Source: DSWT01 sp035373625 (lineage in GTDB: Bacteria; Chloroflexota; Anaerolineae; B4-G1; SLSP01). From it: a stretch of 64,000 nucleotides of DNA. The number at the start of each line of letters is the position of its first letter. Within the stretch, counting starts at the first letter, position 1. Below are positions 52,095 to 63,478 of the stretch, piece by piece. The stretch spans positions 53,357-117,356 of the forward strand of contig DAOSNS010000010.1 of the NCBI GenBank assembly GCA_035373625.1, given 5' to 3'. Made by a program: the position numbers and the translations under genes. The notes under the pieces are model-generated. The model saw only the letters and a list, made by a program, of their open reading frames with translations. It had not been told where the DNA came from and did no database searches.

Positions 52095-52203
52095 TTGTCA
52101 ATCGTCAGTTGTCAGTTGGCAGCCGGGGAACCGCCGGTAGCTCAAGTTAAACGCTGATAGCTAACCGCTGACCGCTAATAGCTAACCGCTGACCACTAAT
52201 ATC
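52095..52203 (-). repeat. Repeat tract between the TPR-AAA and TPR membrane genes
   Basis: Copies of GCTAACCGCTGACCGCTAATA and, closer to the start, GTCAGTTGTCAGTTGG-type units. Another low-complexity tract that takes the place of a ribosome site. Confidence 0.7.
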
Positions 52204-53769
52204 TTATCCAAACAACCCCTTGCGAGCGCCGGGACTATTGCCCGGCAGCTTGAGGTAGGCCAGGATGTCATCATACAAGCCACTCTGGTTAGAATAGATG
52301 GCATAGTTGCGTGCTGTCGCAAACCATTCTTTGGTCGTCGGGTGAATGGTCTTGATCACGTCGAGCAGGTCGTTGGTACGCACGGGGGCAAGCGTGCCGG
52401 TGCGCATGGCCTCACGCAGCTTGTTTTCGACAGCCATATCCACCACGCCGCGCAAATCGGCGCCGGAGAAGTCCTCGGTCTGCCGCGCCAACCGCATGTA
52501 GTCAATCTTCTCGGTGGGTTTGCCGGCGAGCAGAATTTGCAGGATGGCGGCGCGTGCCTCTGTATCGGGCGGCGGGACAAAGATGACACGGTCGAAGCGG
52601 CCCGGCCGGCGCAGTGCGGCGTCGAGGTGCCACGGCGCGTTGGTCGCCGCGAGGACGAGCACCCCCTCGTTGGACGTATTCACCCCGTCCAGCTCCGAAA
52701 GGAATTGGTTGATGACCTGACGTCCGGCACTGTAACGCATGTCGGCGCGACTCGCGCCCAGCGCATCCACCTCGTCGAAGAAAAGGACACAGGGCGTGTT
52801 GCTGCGTGCCAGCTCGAAGATGGCATGTAAATTCTGTTCACTCTGGCCCAGGTACATATCGAGCACATCGTGCAGGCCGATGGCGAGAAAGTGCGCGTTG
52901 ACCTCGCCGGCGGTCGCCCGTGCCAGATAAGTCTTGCCACACCCCGGCGGACCGTACATCAGGATACCGCCGCCGAGCGTTTTGCCGTAGGCGCGGTAGA
53001 TTTCGGGATGGTTGAGCGGGTAGATGATCTTCAAACGAATCTCTTCTTTGAGCTTATCCATCCCTCCGACATCTTTGAAAGTCAACTGAGGGCGTTCCAG
53101 GTCCCCGGAAGGCGGCGGTGCAGCCGGTTCATCGGCGGTGACGAACACCAGGTCATCCCGCGACCTTCCCCCACCTCTTCCATCCGAGGCCCCCTCCTTG
53201 CTCTTATCCGTGGTCCTATCCGTGGTCCTATCCGTGGTCCTATCCGTGGTCCCATCCGTGGTCCCATCCGTGGTCTTATCCGTGGTCCCATCCGTGGTCC
53301 CATCCGTGGTCTTATCCGTGGTCTTATCCGTGGTCCCATCCGTGGTCTTATCCGTGGTCCTATCCGTGGTCTTAAGCCGCTGTGCCAGGTCGGCGTCGGC
53401 CAGCGTCGGATCGGCGGCGAGGGCTTGTCGGTAAGTACGCGCGGCGGCGGCCTGTTCGCCGCTCGCCAGATAGGCGCGTGCAGCGAGCAGGAGCGCGGGG
53501 GCCGGTGGCTTCGGCCCCCGCAACACTTGTTCGAGGATCACCAGCGCTACATCCACCTTGTCCTGACGGAGATAGGCTTCGGCCAGCGACGTCTTGATGC
53601 CGTCATCGTCCGGCGCAAGGTCCAGAGCGCGGCGATAGGATTTTGCAGCTTCGGCATAATCGCCGTTTGCCATCAACAGGTCGGCCAGATGCTTGTGCAA
53701 CGGCGCGGAATCAGGCGCGGCAGCCACCGCAGCCTGCAACGCACGGATCAAGTCGTCCTGATTTGTCAT
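52204..53769 (-). CDS. TPR-AAA ATPase with tandem TTDx linker
   Basis: Residues 1-130 are TPR repeats; 134-189 are 14 perfect four-residue units TTD[RKG]; from about 215 an AAA+ module follows: YGPPGCGKTYLARAT, VLFFDEVDAL, ATNAPWHLDAALRRPGRFD with the arginine finger, then the C-terminal lid. AAA ATPases of this kind (Cdc48/katanin-like or spastin-like) remodel protein complexes. The repeat linker differs only in the fourth codon of each unit (AAG, GGG or AGG). It starts 4 bp from the lipoprotein gene and probably shares its message. The function is unknown. Confidence 0.87.
   Translation of the reverse strand: MTNQDDLIRALQAAVAAAPDSAPLHKHLADLLMANGDYAEAAKSYRRALDLAPDDDGIKTSLAEAYLRQDKVDVALVILEQVLRGPKPPAPALLLAARAYLASGEQAAAARTYRQALAADPTLADADLAQRLKTTDRTTDKTTDGTTDKTTDKTTDGTTDGTTDKTTDGTTDGTTDRTTDRTTDRTTDKSKEGASDGRGGGRSRDDLVFVTADEPAAPPPSGDLERPQLTFKDVGGMDKLKEEIRLKIIYPLNHPEIYRAYGKTLGGGILMYGPPGCGKTYLARATAGEVNAHFLAIGLHDVLDMYLGQSEQNLHAIFELARSNTPCVLFFDEVDALGASRADMRYSAGRQVINQFLSELDGVNTSNEGVLVLAATNAPWHLDAALRRPGRFDRVIFVPPPDTEARAAILQILLAGKPTEKIDYMRLARQTEDFSGADLRGVVDMAVENKLREAMRTGTLAPVRTNDLLDVIKTIHPTTKEWFATARNYAIYSNQSGLYDDILAYLKLPGNSPGARKGLFG
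53203..53370 (-). repeat. 12-bp coding minisatellite (14 units of TTDx)
   Basis: Fourteen copies of ACCACGGATRRG (minus strand), all in frame. Variation is confined to two positions (AAG, AGG, GGG). The unit is likely to change in copy number between strains. Confidence 0.9.
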
Positions 53770-53772
53770 AGG

Positions 53773-55125
53773 CTACTTTTCGATACGCCACACACGCAGA
53801 TCATCGAGGCATACGGTCACGTTACTATCGTCATACGTCGCACCGCCGATGCCAATACGCCCGGTGGGGAAAATGGTACTTTCCACCTGCCCTTGCATCA
53901 CACCGTTGACAAAGACCGAGAAATAGCCCCCCACCCGTTCAATACTCAGGTAATTCCAGCCGCCGGGAACGATGTTCTTGGATTCCGTCCAATCAATGAG
54001 CGGATCCTGCCATTCGTCATTCTGAAGCAGGAAGAGCGCGAACATCTGCTCAGACGACGAGACCTCGAACCAGTAGAGATTGTCGCCATCCGGGCCGAAT
54101 CCCAGGCCGCAGGTGGCATCGGTGTCCTCATCGGGACGACAGGCAACCTCGGCGACAAATTGATCGGGGCGGAAGGGTTCATACCATTCCCAGGCGGTCA
54201 GATTGGGGACCTTGATCAAAATGCAGTATTCGCCATCCTTCGGCGGGAGGTAATGAACCTCGTCGGTTTCACGGGTGGCGCCCCAGTTGTTGCGGTTGTC
54301 GCTGAACTCATCCTCGAAGCGCAATACAGCATTGGTGGGCAAATCGGTCCGCCCGTAAACGTACCAGGTATACCAGCCGTTCAGGGAGACATGGTAGATG
54401 CTTTCGACGGTGTTGCCGTCCGCGTCGGTGGCTTTGGCGTCGTACAACACATCGTTATCCAGACCCTCGACCACGAAGGAACCGCCGCTCTTGAGAGCCA
54501 CACCGCCGAGCCGATCCTCGCCCCAGTCGTCGCTATCGGATGGGGAGACGTAAAGCGCGGCGATGATGTCTTCCGAGTTGTTCAACACTTCCAGTGAAGC
54601 GCCACCGGTTACCGTCCAGGACGTATCTTCGCTGATTTCGGCCTCCCACACGTTTTCGATGATTTCGTTGTTCTTATCTTCGACCTGCAAATCATAGACG
54701 CCGATGGGAATACCGGTGATGGTGTAGCTTGCGCCGTCGGGAATGACCTCGCCGTTCAACCAGTCTTCGCCCCAATCTTCGGCATCGGTGGATGAGATAT
54801 AGACAAAGTAGATATCGCGGCCGGAATTATTGATGATTTCCAGCGACATTCCCTCTTCCGCTGTTGCAGCAGGCTTGGGCGTTGCAACAGGCTTGGGCGT
54901 TGCAGCGGGTTTGGGCGTTGCGACGGGCGCAGATGTAGCTGTAGGTTCTGGCGTAGCGGTGGGACGGGGTGTAGCGGTAGGTTGCGGCTCTGATGTCGCG
55001 GTGGGCGCTTCGGTCGGCGCCACCGTTTTCGGTGCGGGGGTAGGCGTTCCTTTAAGAGCATTGCAGGCCAACGACACAATCATCAACCCTGTTACAATCC
55101 AGACAATCCAATTTCTGTTTCTCAT
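53773..55125 (-). CDS. Lipoprotein with two repeated beta domains and LamG-like C-terminus
   Basis: The 450-residue product has a signal peptide with lipobox VSLAC, a long TP/AP-rich linker (PTATPRPTATPEPTATSAPV), two consecutive domains of about 85 residues (SLEIINNSGRDIYFVYIS and SLEVLNNSEDIIAALYVS, each with a DDWGED/DWGEDW motif), then a C-terminal sandwich from about residue 280 (FEDEFSDNRNNWG; LSIERVGGYFSVFVNGVMQGQ) typical of laminin-G-like or DUF1080 domains. Extracellular, lipid-anchored. Function unknown. It heads a minus-strand group with the TPR-AAA and TPR membrane genes. Confidence 0.78.
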   Translation of the reverse strand: MRNRNWIVWIVTGLMIVSLACNALKGTPTPAPKTVAPTEAPTATSEPQPTATPRPTATPEPTATSAPVATPKPAATPKPVATPKPAATAEEGMSLEIINNSGRDIYFVYISSTDAEDWGEDWLNGEVIPDGASYTITGIPIGVYDLQVEDKNNEIIENVWEAEISEDTSWTVTGGASLEVLNNSEDIIAALYVSPSDSDDWGEDRLGGVALKSGGSFVVEGLDNDVLYDAKATDADGNTVESIYHVSLNGWYTWYVYGRTDLPTNAVLRFEDEFSDNRNNWGATRETDEVHYLPPKDGEYCILIKVPNLTAWEWYEPFRPDQFVAEVACRPDEDTDATCGLGFGPDGDNLYWFEVSSSEQMFALFLLQNDEWQDPLIDWTESKNIVPGGWNYLSIERVGGYFSVFVNGVMQGQVESTIFPTGRIGIGGATYDDSNVTVCLDDLRVWRIEK

Positions 55126-55499
55126 CGCTATATCCTCCTCATACTAAAACAACTTAAGCGTTAACACGTTGGCACGTAACTTTCAAGTGATACCTTCATC
55201 ATAGACGCTTTTGGGCATCTGTCAAAAGCCTTCAGGGCTTAAAACTCCCGTTATAGTTACTTCATCTGATTTCGAACTGAATACGGCCTAAAGGCCAGGG
55301 AAAGGGGGGGTGGTGGAGCTTCGCTCCGCCACAAACCCCTAAAGATGCTGCTTTAGCAGCACAACAGAGAGCACAGCGGAACACAGTTTCCCAAATGCGA
55401 TAGCCCTAAAGCCTCAAGCTGGATTTTTTGGCTCATTGCGGTAGAATAGTTTGAAGAGTTTGTATCGCCATAGAAGAAATGGCAATTGAGGAGGAGAAC
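55126..55499. other. Intergenic region between the lipoprotein and leuS; repeat copy E
   Basis: Contains repeat copy E (55243-55280), a GGTGGAGCTTCGCTCCGCC hairpin, and a GATGCTGCTTTAGCAGCAC hairpin (55345-55363). A TAGAAT (55442-55447) may be the -10 of leuS, with only a weak -35. No gene was seen. Confidence 0.5.
55243..55280 (+). repeat. Dispersed repeat copy E (partial)
   Basis: Begins CTCCCGTTATAGTTACTTCA and continues TCTGATTTCGAACTG; part of the family of copies A-D but without the hairpin. Confidence 0.55.
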
Positions 55500-58628
<3,129 letters not shown>

Positions 58629-58696
58629 AGGGGAGTGTGTGCGAGGGGCTGGAGTGATCCGGCCCCTTCGTTACAAGACAGGATTTACGCAAACCG

Positions 58697-59371
58697 ATGG
58701 AACAGGACAAACAGATAAAGGTCTTTATCTCCCACCGGGAGTCCATCTGTGGTGAGTGTGGCGAAAACCTGGGGAACAAAGCCTGGATCACCCTGCGCGA
58801 AGATAAAGGCGCTTTGTGCTTGTCGTGCGCGGACCTGGATCATCTGGTTTTCCTGCCCTCTGGCGATGCAGCTCTGACCCGCCGGGCAAAGAAATTGTCA
58901 ACGCTGTCGGCGGTCGTTTTGGAGTGGAGTCGTGCGCGCAAACGCTACGAGCGACAGGGCCTATTGGTAGAAGAACAAGCGTTACAAGCCGCCGAAGCAG
59001 AATGTCTACAAGACAGTGAAGCGCGCGAAAGGCGCAGACTACGTCAAGCAGAGAGAAGAAGCGCCCTGGATCAAGAGTATGTGAATCGCTTTGCGCAGCG
59101 GATACGTGAGTTGTTTCCACGGTGTCCCGAAGGCGTCGAACAGGCGATTGCAGAACACGCCTGTCTAAAATACAGTGGACGTGTTGGGCGTACAGCGGCA
59201 GCCAAGGCGCTGGATGAAGAGGCGGTTCGACTTGCCGTCATCGCTCACATCCGCCATGCAGCCACAAATTATGATGAGCTATTGGCCCTCGGATACGATC
59301 GGTGGGAGGCTCGTGCTGCTGTGGCCGATGAAGTGAAGGCTATTTTGTTCCAGTGGGAATTTTCACAATAA
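58697..59371 (+). CDS. DUF2293 family protein
   Basis: The 224-residue product has an N-terminal zinc-ribbon-like region (CGECGENLG and CLSC), LVFLPSGDAALTRRAKKLS, then a charged helical middle and a C-terminal DUF2293 part (CPEGVEQAIAEHACLKYSGRVGRT). DUF2293 proteins are conserved and of unknown function; the ribbon suggests nucleic acid binding. It follows leuS by 68 bp with a GC-rich hairpin in between. Confidence 0.8.
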   Translation: MEQDKQIKVFISHRESICGECGENLGNKAWITLREDKGALCLSCADLDHLVFLPSGDAALTRRAKKLSTLSAVVLEWSRARKRYERQGLLVEEQALQAAEAECLQDSEARERRRLRQAERRSALDQEYVNRFAQRIRELFPRCPEGVEQAIAEHACLKYSGRVGRTAAAKALDEEAVRLAVIAHIRHAATNYDELLALGYDRWEARAAVADEVKAILFQWEFSQ

Positions 59372-59430
59372 GGCCCGGCAGGTCACGTCTATTCCGGCCT
59401 TCAACATAAATTAGAGTTCGATACATACTT

Positions 59431-60273
59431 ATGACAATGATTCCAGATTTCACGCGCACTTACAGATATCCCGCCGGCACACGCATAATGCTATTCATAG
59501 GGATATGTTTTTTCGGCGCTATCTCCGTTCTTGTTAAAAGCAGCGAGAAGATAGTTGTTCCTTTGTGTTTCGGACCAATGATGCTGTTATGTCTGTTTGA
59601 ATTTGTCTCGACAGGCTACAAGATAACGCTCACCAATGATGAAATCAGCACACATTGGTTTGGGCGCAAAAAGCGTATACGGTGGGATGAAATAAGTAGT
59701 GTGAGCAATCGCAACATTTGGGGTGATTTGAAGCTTCAAAGTTCCGATAGCTCTTATTCGCTCCGTGTAGATTCTCAAGTAGAAGGATACTCTGAGGTGG
59801 TTAAGCTGATAGAGTACAAAAGACCTGATCTGTTTGATGCCGACATTCCAGACACATTCCATTGGGTTATTTGGGGACAGCTTTTTTTGGGAGGCATTGG
59901 GTCGTTTATAGTAGCGATGGGAATCAAAGGAATATTGGAGCATGAAATGGGGGCCGGCCTTGGCCTATTGGCACTAGGGCTACTCACCTTGAGCATCGTA
60001 TTTACACAAACTCGAACCGTAGCACTCCAGGACAACGATTTAGTGTTGAAATCCTTACTCCGCGAGCGGCGCCTGAAGGCTCAGGACATTGAAGCCATAT
60101 ATATAGATACAGCCAGCAGTGGATACGGTTCAGTGGCTCATCCTATAACGATCAGACTGACAAAAGGCAAGACAATCTCATTGGGCGGATTCAGAGAAGG
60201 CCCTGCTATGCTGTATCAAGCCCTGCAAGCCTGGTGGCAGCGAAATACAAGCCTTGGACCAAAGTCGGGATAG
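59431..60273 (+). CDS. Membrane protein with PH-like domains
   Basis: The 280-residue product has two hydrophobic hairpins (about 18-60 and 145-190), each followed by a beta-rich segment that resembles bacterial PH-like domains (ITLTNDEISTHWFGRKKRIRWDEISSV; ALQDNDLVLKSLLRERRLKAQDI). It has more AT-rich codon use than its neighbours. Function unknown. It is followed by a HigA fragment 15 bp downstream. Confidence 0.65.
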   Translation: MTMIPDFTRTYRYPAGTRIMLFIGICFFGAISVLVKSSEKIVVPLCFGPMMLLCLFEFVSTGYKITLTNDEISTHWFGRKKRIRWDEISSVSNRNIWGDLKLQSSDSSYSLRVDSQVEGYSEVVKLIEYKRPDLFDADIPDTFHWVIWGQLFLGGIGSFIVAMGIKGILEHEMGAGLGLLALGLLTLSIVFTQTRTVALQDNDLVLKSLLRERRLKAQDIEAIYIDTASSGYGSVAHPITIRLTKGKTISLGGFREGPAMLYQALQAWWQRNTSLGPKSG

Positions 60274-60287
60274 CGGAGATCAAGTTG

Positions 60288-60494
60288 GTGGGCATCCGAC
60301 CCATTCACACAGAAACAGACTACGAAGCAGCACTGGCGGAGATAGAGCATCTGTTCGATGCTGCGCCTGACACACCGGACGGGAATCGTTTGGAAGCACT
60401 GGTCACGCTTGTCGAGGCGTATGAAGCGCAACACTACCCCATTCCGGCGCCGGACCCGGCGGAGGATATTGAATATGTTGCTGTTCTACATTGA
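60288..60494 (+). CDS. HigA-type antitoxin N-terminal domain, truncated
   Basis: From GTG 60288 the 68-residue product has IRPIHTETDYEAALAEIEHL, FDAAPDTPDGNRLEALVTL and HYPIPAPDP, the conserved N-terminal half of HigA antitoxins. The HTH domain that normally follows is missing; the frame stops at 60494. A TTG at 60285 with GGAG upstream is an alternative start. The last 20 bases overlap the DUF3800 gene. It may be a decayed antitoxin or a small partner protein of DUF3800. Confidence 0.65.
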   Translation: MGIRPIHTETDYEAALAEIEHLFDAAPDTPDGNRLEALVTLVEAYEAQHYPIPAPDPAEDIEYVAVLH

Positions 60495-61179
60495 CGAAAG
60501 TGGGACCGGCCTTGGGGATGAACGAACCCCTTTCTTCACGTTAGCCGCATTAGCCATTGCCATAGAGCAATGGCCAGTTATGGATCTTGAAGTTGCAGCC
60601 CTTAAACGCCGTCTCGTGAGCTGGGCGAAGCCTGAAGATTTTGAAATCAAGGGGCGCGATATACGGCGTGGCGAAAAGTTCTTCAAAGGGCAGGACTGGT
60701 CAACACGTGCCCAGGCGATGCGCGATGTAGCGCGTTTGATCGCGGATTTGCCCTGTCAGATTTTGGTGGTACAGGTAGACAAACGTGATTTGCCGGACTA
60801 TATTGGTTCTGACTCCGACTTGTATCGGCTGGCTTTCTGGCGTCTGCTAGAGGAAATGGAAACGGTACTAAAGCGTACTGAACAGTCAGGAATGTTAATG
60901 GTGGATATGCGATCCGATATGCATTCCAGCGTTCAAGATCGCCGTTTGCTCGATGCCTATCGTGAGTGGATCGCCTCCCGGTTGGGACATACACATCTGG
61001 TGGAGCTGCCGTGGTTTGGCTTCTCGGCGTTTTACGCGGGCCTTCAATTGGCCGATTTCGCCGCATACATTACCGATTTTGCCGCCAATGAAAGTGTGGG
61101 AAGTCGAGACCGCGAAACGGTCTTGGCCGAGGTCTTTGAAACGATCAAAGACAAAACCCGCTGCATTCACATTCCATAG
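60475..61179 (+). CDS. DUF3800 family protein
   Basis: From ATG 60475 (GGAGGAT upstream) the 234-residue product begins MLLFYIDESGTG, the DxxGT mark of DUF3800, and continues with QILVVQVDKRDL and the conserved LVELPWFGFSAFYAGLQLADFAAYI near the end. DUF3800 has an RNase H-like fold and is often with defence or toxin genes; catalytic aspartates are D8 (in YIDESG) and one in QLADF. It overlaps the HigA fragment. Function unknown. Confidence 0.82.
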   Translation: MLLFYIDESGTGLGDERTPFFTLAALAIAIEQWPVMDLEVAALKRRLVSWAKPEDFEIKGRDIRRGEKFFKGQDWSTRAQAMRDVARLIADLPCQILVVQVDKRDLPDYIGSDSDLYRLAFWRLLEEMETVLKRTEQSGMLMVDMRSDMHSSVQDRRLLDAYREWIASRLGHTHLVELPWFGFSAFYAGLQLADFAAYITDFAANESVGSRDRETVLAEVFETIKDKTRCIHIP

Positions 61180-61217
61180 AAAAAAAGCGACCTCACAGCT
61201 AAATTAGCTGTGAGGTC
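61180..61217 (-). terminator. Intrinsic terminator on the minus strand
   Basis: GACCTCACAGCT (61189-61200) pairs with AGCTGTGAGGTC (61206-61217) around AATTT. Read on the minus strand the stem is followed by GC and seven T (61180-61186). The T run shows that it serves minus-strand transcription. Confidence 0.85.
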
Positions 61218-61290
61218 TGTGAAATTCGTGGCAGGCGCAGGGTATTTCAACCCCACCATAGCTCCCCGTGCAGTCCGGGGCACCTTACCT
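61181..61290 (-). ncRNA. Candidate structured small RNA, about 110 bases
   Basis: A promoter on the minus strand (61297-61325) starts at about 61290 and the transcript runs to the terminator at 61180-61217. The DNA between has no protein-like frame but folds: a closing stem of 61280-61289 with 61230-61238 (one bulge), a hairpin at 61264-61280 (CCCCG/CGGGG), and one at 61240-61253 (GGGT/ACCC, loop TGAAAT), that is, a three-way junction, then the terminator. A stretch around TTGAAATACC and CTGCACGGGGAGC recalls the L1-binding region of 23S rRNA. That likeness is only by eye. Not matched to a known RNA. Confidence 0.6.
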
Positions 61291-61296
61291 ACACCT

Positions 61297-61325
61297 ATTA
61301 TATCCAGTTTTTGAAATTACGTCAA
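61297..61325 (-). promoter_or_regulatory. Minus-strand promoter of the candidate small RNA
   Basis: On the minus strand TTGACG (61320-61325), 17 bp, TATAAT (61297-61302). It diverges from the enolase-superfamily gene at 61344. Confidence 0.75.
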
Positions 61326-61343
61326 TGACGGCAAAGGAGACCG

Positions 61344-62522
61344 ATGAAAATCACCGACGTTTCCCTCTTCAAAGTGCGTGGCGCGTACACCGGGCCGTAC
61401 TTTCCGCCGGGTGACCGCCAGGCGCAGATGATAGATATCTACCCGGAGTTCAACGCACAGACCTGGGTCGCGCGGCGGCGTGACGAGGGACCAGAAATCA
61501 TCACCGAAATCTACGTCGAGATCCTCACCGATGAGGGCGTGACCGGGCTTTTCGGCCCCATCGAGGATTACCAGGCGTTCATCATCCACAAATTCCTGCG
61601 GCCTTTCCTCATCGGGCGCGACCCGCTGGCGACAGAGGCGCTCTACGATCAAATGATCCGCATGCACCGTCACGGACGCTCCGGCATGTTTATGACCGGC
61701 GTGAGTGCCGTGGATTGCGCACTATGGGACCTCAAAGGCAAAGCATGGGATCAACCGCTCTACCGCCTGCTCGGCGGGCCGACGCGCAGCACCGTCCCGG
61801 CCTACGCCAGTATGCTCGGTTACAGCATCGAACCGGAAGACGCCGCTAAAATCGCGCTGGAGTTTCGGGATCAGGGCTACGCCGCGCAGAAGTGGTTCTT
61901 CCGCTACGGCCCCGGCGACGGCGAGGCCGGCCTGGCGAAGAACGTGGCGCTGGCCTACGCGCTGCGCGAGGCCCTGGGACCGCATTATCCGCTGATGTTC
62001 GACGCCTATATGGGATGGAGCGCCCCATACGCCGCCGAAATGCTGCGTCACCTGGCGTTGCTCAACATCACCTGGGTCGAAGAGCCATTGCCGCCGGAGC
62101 GTGTCGGCAGCTTCGCACGGCTCAGACAGACGGCCAATGTCCCATTAGCCACAGGTGAACATGTCTACACTCGCTGGCAAGTCAAAGAGCTGTTGGTCAA
62201 TCAGGCCATTGACTTCGTACAGACCGATCCCGATTGGACGGGCGGCGTCACCGAACTGGTGAAGATCTGCGCGCTGGCCTCGGCCTTCGAGGTGCCAGTC
62301 GTGGCGCACGGGCACTCGCTGCTGGCGGCGCTGCACGTCGCCGCATCGCAATCACCGACGGTTGTGCCCTATGTCGAATATCTTGTCCGCCACCAGGCGC
62401 GCAAGCAGTTCTTCCACAAGCCGCAGTATGCGCCGGAGTATGGCCGCCTCGCCCTGCCGGAACTGCCCGGCCTGGGCCTGGCGCTGGATGAAGCGAAGAT
62501 CGAAGCACGGGAAGCGCTTTAA
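61344..62522 (+). CDS. Enolase superfamily enzyme (mandelate racemase/muconate lactonizing type)
   Basis: A 392-residue product with MKITDVSLFKVRGAYTGPYF, VSAVDCALWDLKGKAWDQPL, the lysine region AAQKWFFRY, D in LMFDAYMGWS, E in WVEEPLPPE, E in LATGEHVYTR, and VVAHGHSLLAALHVAASQSP near the end. Metal ligands D, E and E are in order. It probably dehydrates or isomerises a sugar acid. RhmD-like or galactarate-type functions are possible; the exact substrate is not read from motifs. AAAGGAG precedes the ATG. Confidence 0.83.
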   Translation: MKITDVSLFKVRGAYTGPYFPPGDRQAQMIDIYPEFNAQTWVARRRDEGPEIITEIYVEILTDEGVTGLFGPIEDYQAFIIHKFLRPFLIGRDPLATEALYDQMIRMHRHGRSGMFMTGVSAVDCALWDLKGKAWDQPLYRLLGGPTRSTVPAYASMLGYSIEPEDAAKIALEFRDQGYAAQKWFFRYGPGDGEAGLAKNVALAYALREALGPHYPLMFDAYMGWSAPYAAEMLRHLALLNITWVEEPLPPERVGSFARLRQTANVPLATGEHVYTRWQVKELLVNQAIDFVQTDPDWTGGVTELVKICALASAFEVPVVAHGHSLLAALHVAASQSPTVVPYVEYLVRHQARKQFFHKPQYAPEYGRLALPELPGLGLALDEAKIEAREAL

Positions 62523-62524
62523 CC

Positions 62525-62590
62525 ACAAATTTTCACGAATCCACGCTGAGTAATTTTCATTCGTGGAAATTCGTGTAGATTCGTGGCTAA
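62525..62590. repeat. Dispersed CACGAATT/AATTCGTGG inverted repeat
   Basis: CCACAAATTTTCACGAAT and ATTCGTGGAAATTCGTG form an imperfect stem, then AGATTCGTGGC. A similar tract lies at 37413-37432. Confidence 0.6.
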
Positions 62591-62598
62591 TGTCTGGA

Positions 62599-62627
62599 TT
62601 GACACTCCACCTCTAACAATGTATAAT
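62599..62627 (+). promoter_or_regulatory. Promoter of vapBC-like genes
   Basis: TTGACA (62599-62604), 17 bp, TATAAT (62622-62627): perfect consensus. TGTA (62620-62623) and TACA (62635-62638) are inverted around the -10, a possible operator for autorepression. Confidence 0.8.
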
Positions 62628-62660
62628 GATGATGTACACACAAAACGGGGGTGCGCAGCG

Positions 62661-62906
62661 ATGATCAGAACACAAATCTATCTGACCGAAAAAGAACAGG
62701 CCGCACTGCGCACGATTGCCGATATGCAGGGCGCAACGCAGAGTGAGATCATCCGCGAAGCCATTGATCAGTATATCGCCATGCACCAGCAAACCCATCG
62801 CGTGCAGTTGCTCAGGAAGGCACGGGGCATCTGGGTGGATCGCGAGGACATCAACGCAGAAGACCTGCGCGCGGAGTGGGACCGGCAGTTCGAGGCATCT
62901 GTATGA
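62661..62906 (+). CDS. RHH-type (CopG-like) antitoxin, VapB-like
   Basis: An 81-residue product with MIRTQIYLTEKEQAALRTIA and TQSEIIREAIDQYI, the ribbon-helix-helix pattern, then an acidic tail (DREDINAEDLRAEWDRQFE) that probably binds the toxin. ATG 62661 is preferred over upstream in-frame starts. It overlaps the toxin gene by 4 bp. A perfect promoter lies upstream. Confidence 0.85.
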   Translation: MIRTQIYLTEKEQAALRTIADMQGATQSEIIREAIDQYIAMHQQTHRVQLLRKARGIWVDREDINAEDLRAEWDRQFEASV

Positions 62907-63292
62907 CGCACGCTCCACAACTGCTGATTGATACCGACGTCATGATCGAGTACCTGCGCGGATCGGAACCGGCAGCTGTCTTTTTGGAGACCCTGGAGCA
63001 ACGCCCCACAACGTCTGTCATCTGTATGGCCGAACTATTGGCTGGAGCACGCGATGCGCCAGAACGAGAAGCCATCGAGTGCTTTCTGCAAACCTTTGAG
63101 ATTTTGCCGGTGGATGAAAACATAGCGCGACTCGGCGGGCACTACCGCAAGACCTATGCGAAATCCCACAACACCGGTCTTGCCGACGCGCTCATCGCCG
63201 CCACGGCCACAAGCTATAACTTGCAATTGGCAACATTCAACACCAGGCATTACCCTATGCTGAAAGCGATCTCGCCATATCCTCGAGGCTAA
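62903..63292 (+). CDS. PIN-domain toxin, VapC-like
   Basis: From ATG 62903 the 129-residue product has LLIDTDVMIEYL (acidic D residues of the PIN active site), TSVICMAELLAGA, and NTGLADALIAATA with the second acidic site, then LATFNTRHYPML. PIN nucleases such as VapC cut RNA. It overlaps the RHH antitoxin gene by 4 bp (ATGA). Confidence 0.88.
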   Translation: MTHAPQLLIDTDVMIEYLRGSEPAAVFLETLEQRPTTSVICMAELLAGARDAPEREAIECFLQTFEILPVDENIARLGGHYRKTYAKSHNTGLADALIAATATSYNLQLATFNTRHYPMLKAISPYPRG

Positions 63293-63357
63293 ACACAACG
63301 ATCGATCGCCCTGTGACGGCTCCATCGAGAGACCGGCCACAACAAACGCAAAAATCT

Positions 63358-63400
63358 GACTTACGACTACCAGACTAACGACTATCAAACTATCACCACC
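63358..63400 (+). repeat. 15-bp GACTAACGACTATCA-type tract
   Basis: Two or three units of the same family as at 38901 and 47658. It lies about 80 bp before the glutaredoxin start. Confidence 0.6.
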
Positions 63401-63437
63401 AGTCACCCTTTACCTTTTGCGCTTTAGGAGTAAAATA

Positions 63438-63460
63438 ACGATAAAGTTATTCAATATCGT
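63438..63460. promoter_or_regulatory. ACGATA-N11-TATCGT inverted repeat before the glutaredoxin gene
   Basis: A 6-base inverted repeat around AAGTTATTCAA, immediately upstream of AAAAAAGGAGCG. It could be an operator or a small hairpin covering the ribosome site. Confidence 0.45.
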
Positions 63461-63478
63461 AAAAAAGGAGCGTGTATC

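Noticed and set aside
52870..54597. 575-codon plus-strand frame with IRGPIRG repeats
   Set aside because: The repeats are the antisense of the TTDx minisatellite; the minus-strand AAA gene has all motifs.
61181..61290. Identification of the small RNA as an rRNA fragment or L1-leader mimic
   Set aside because: Only short strings match by eye and the fold differs; an alignment is needed, so it is noted only as a hint.
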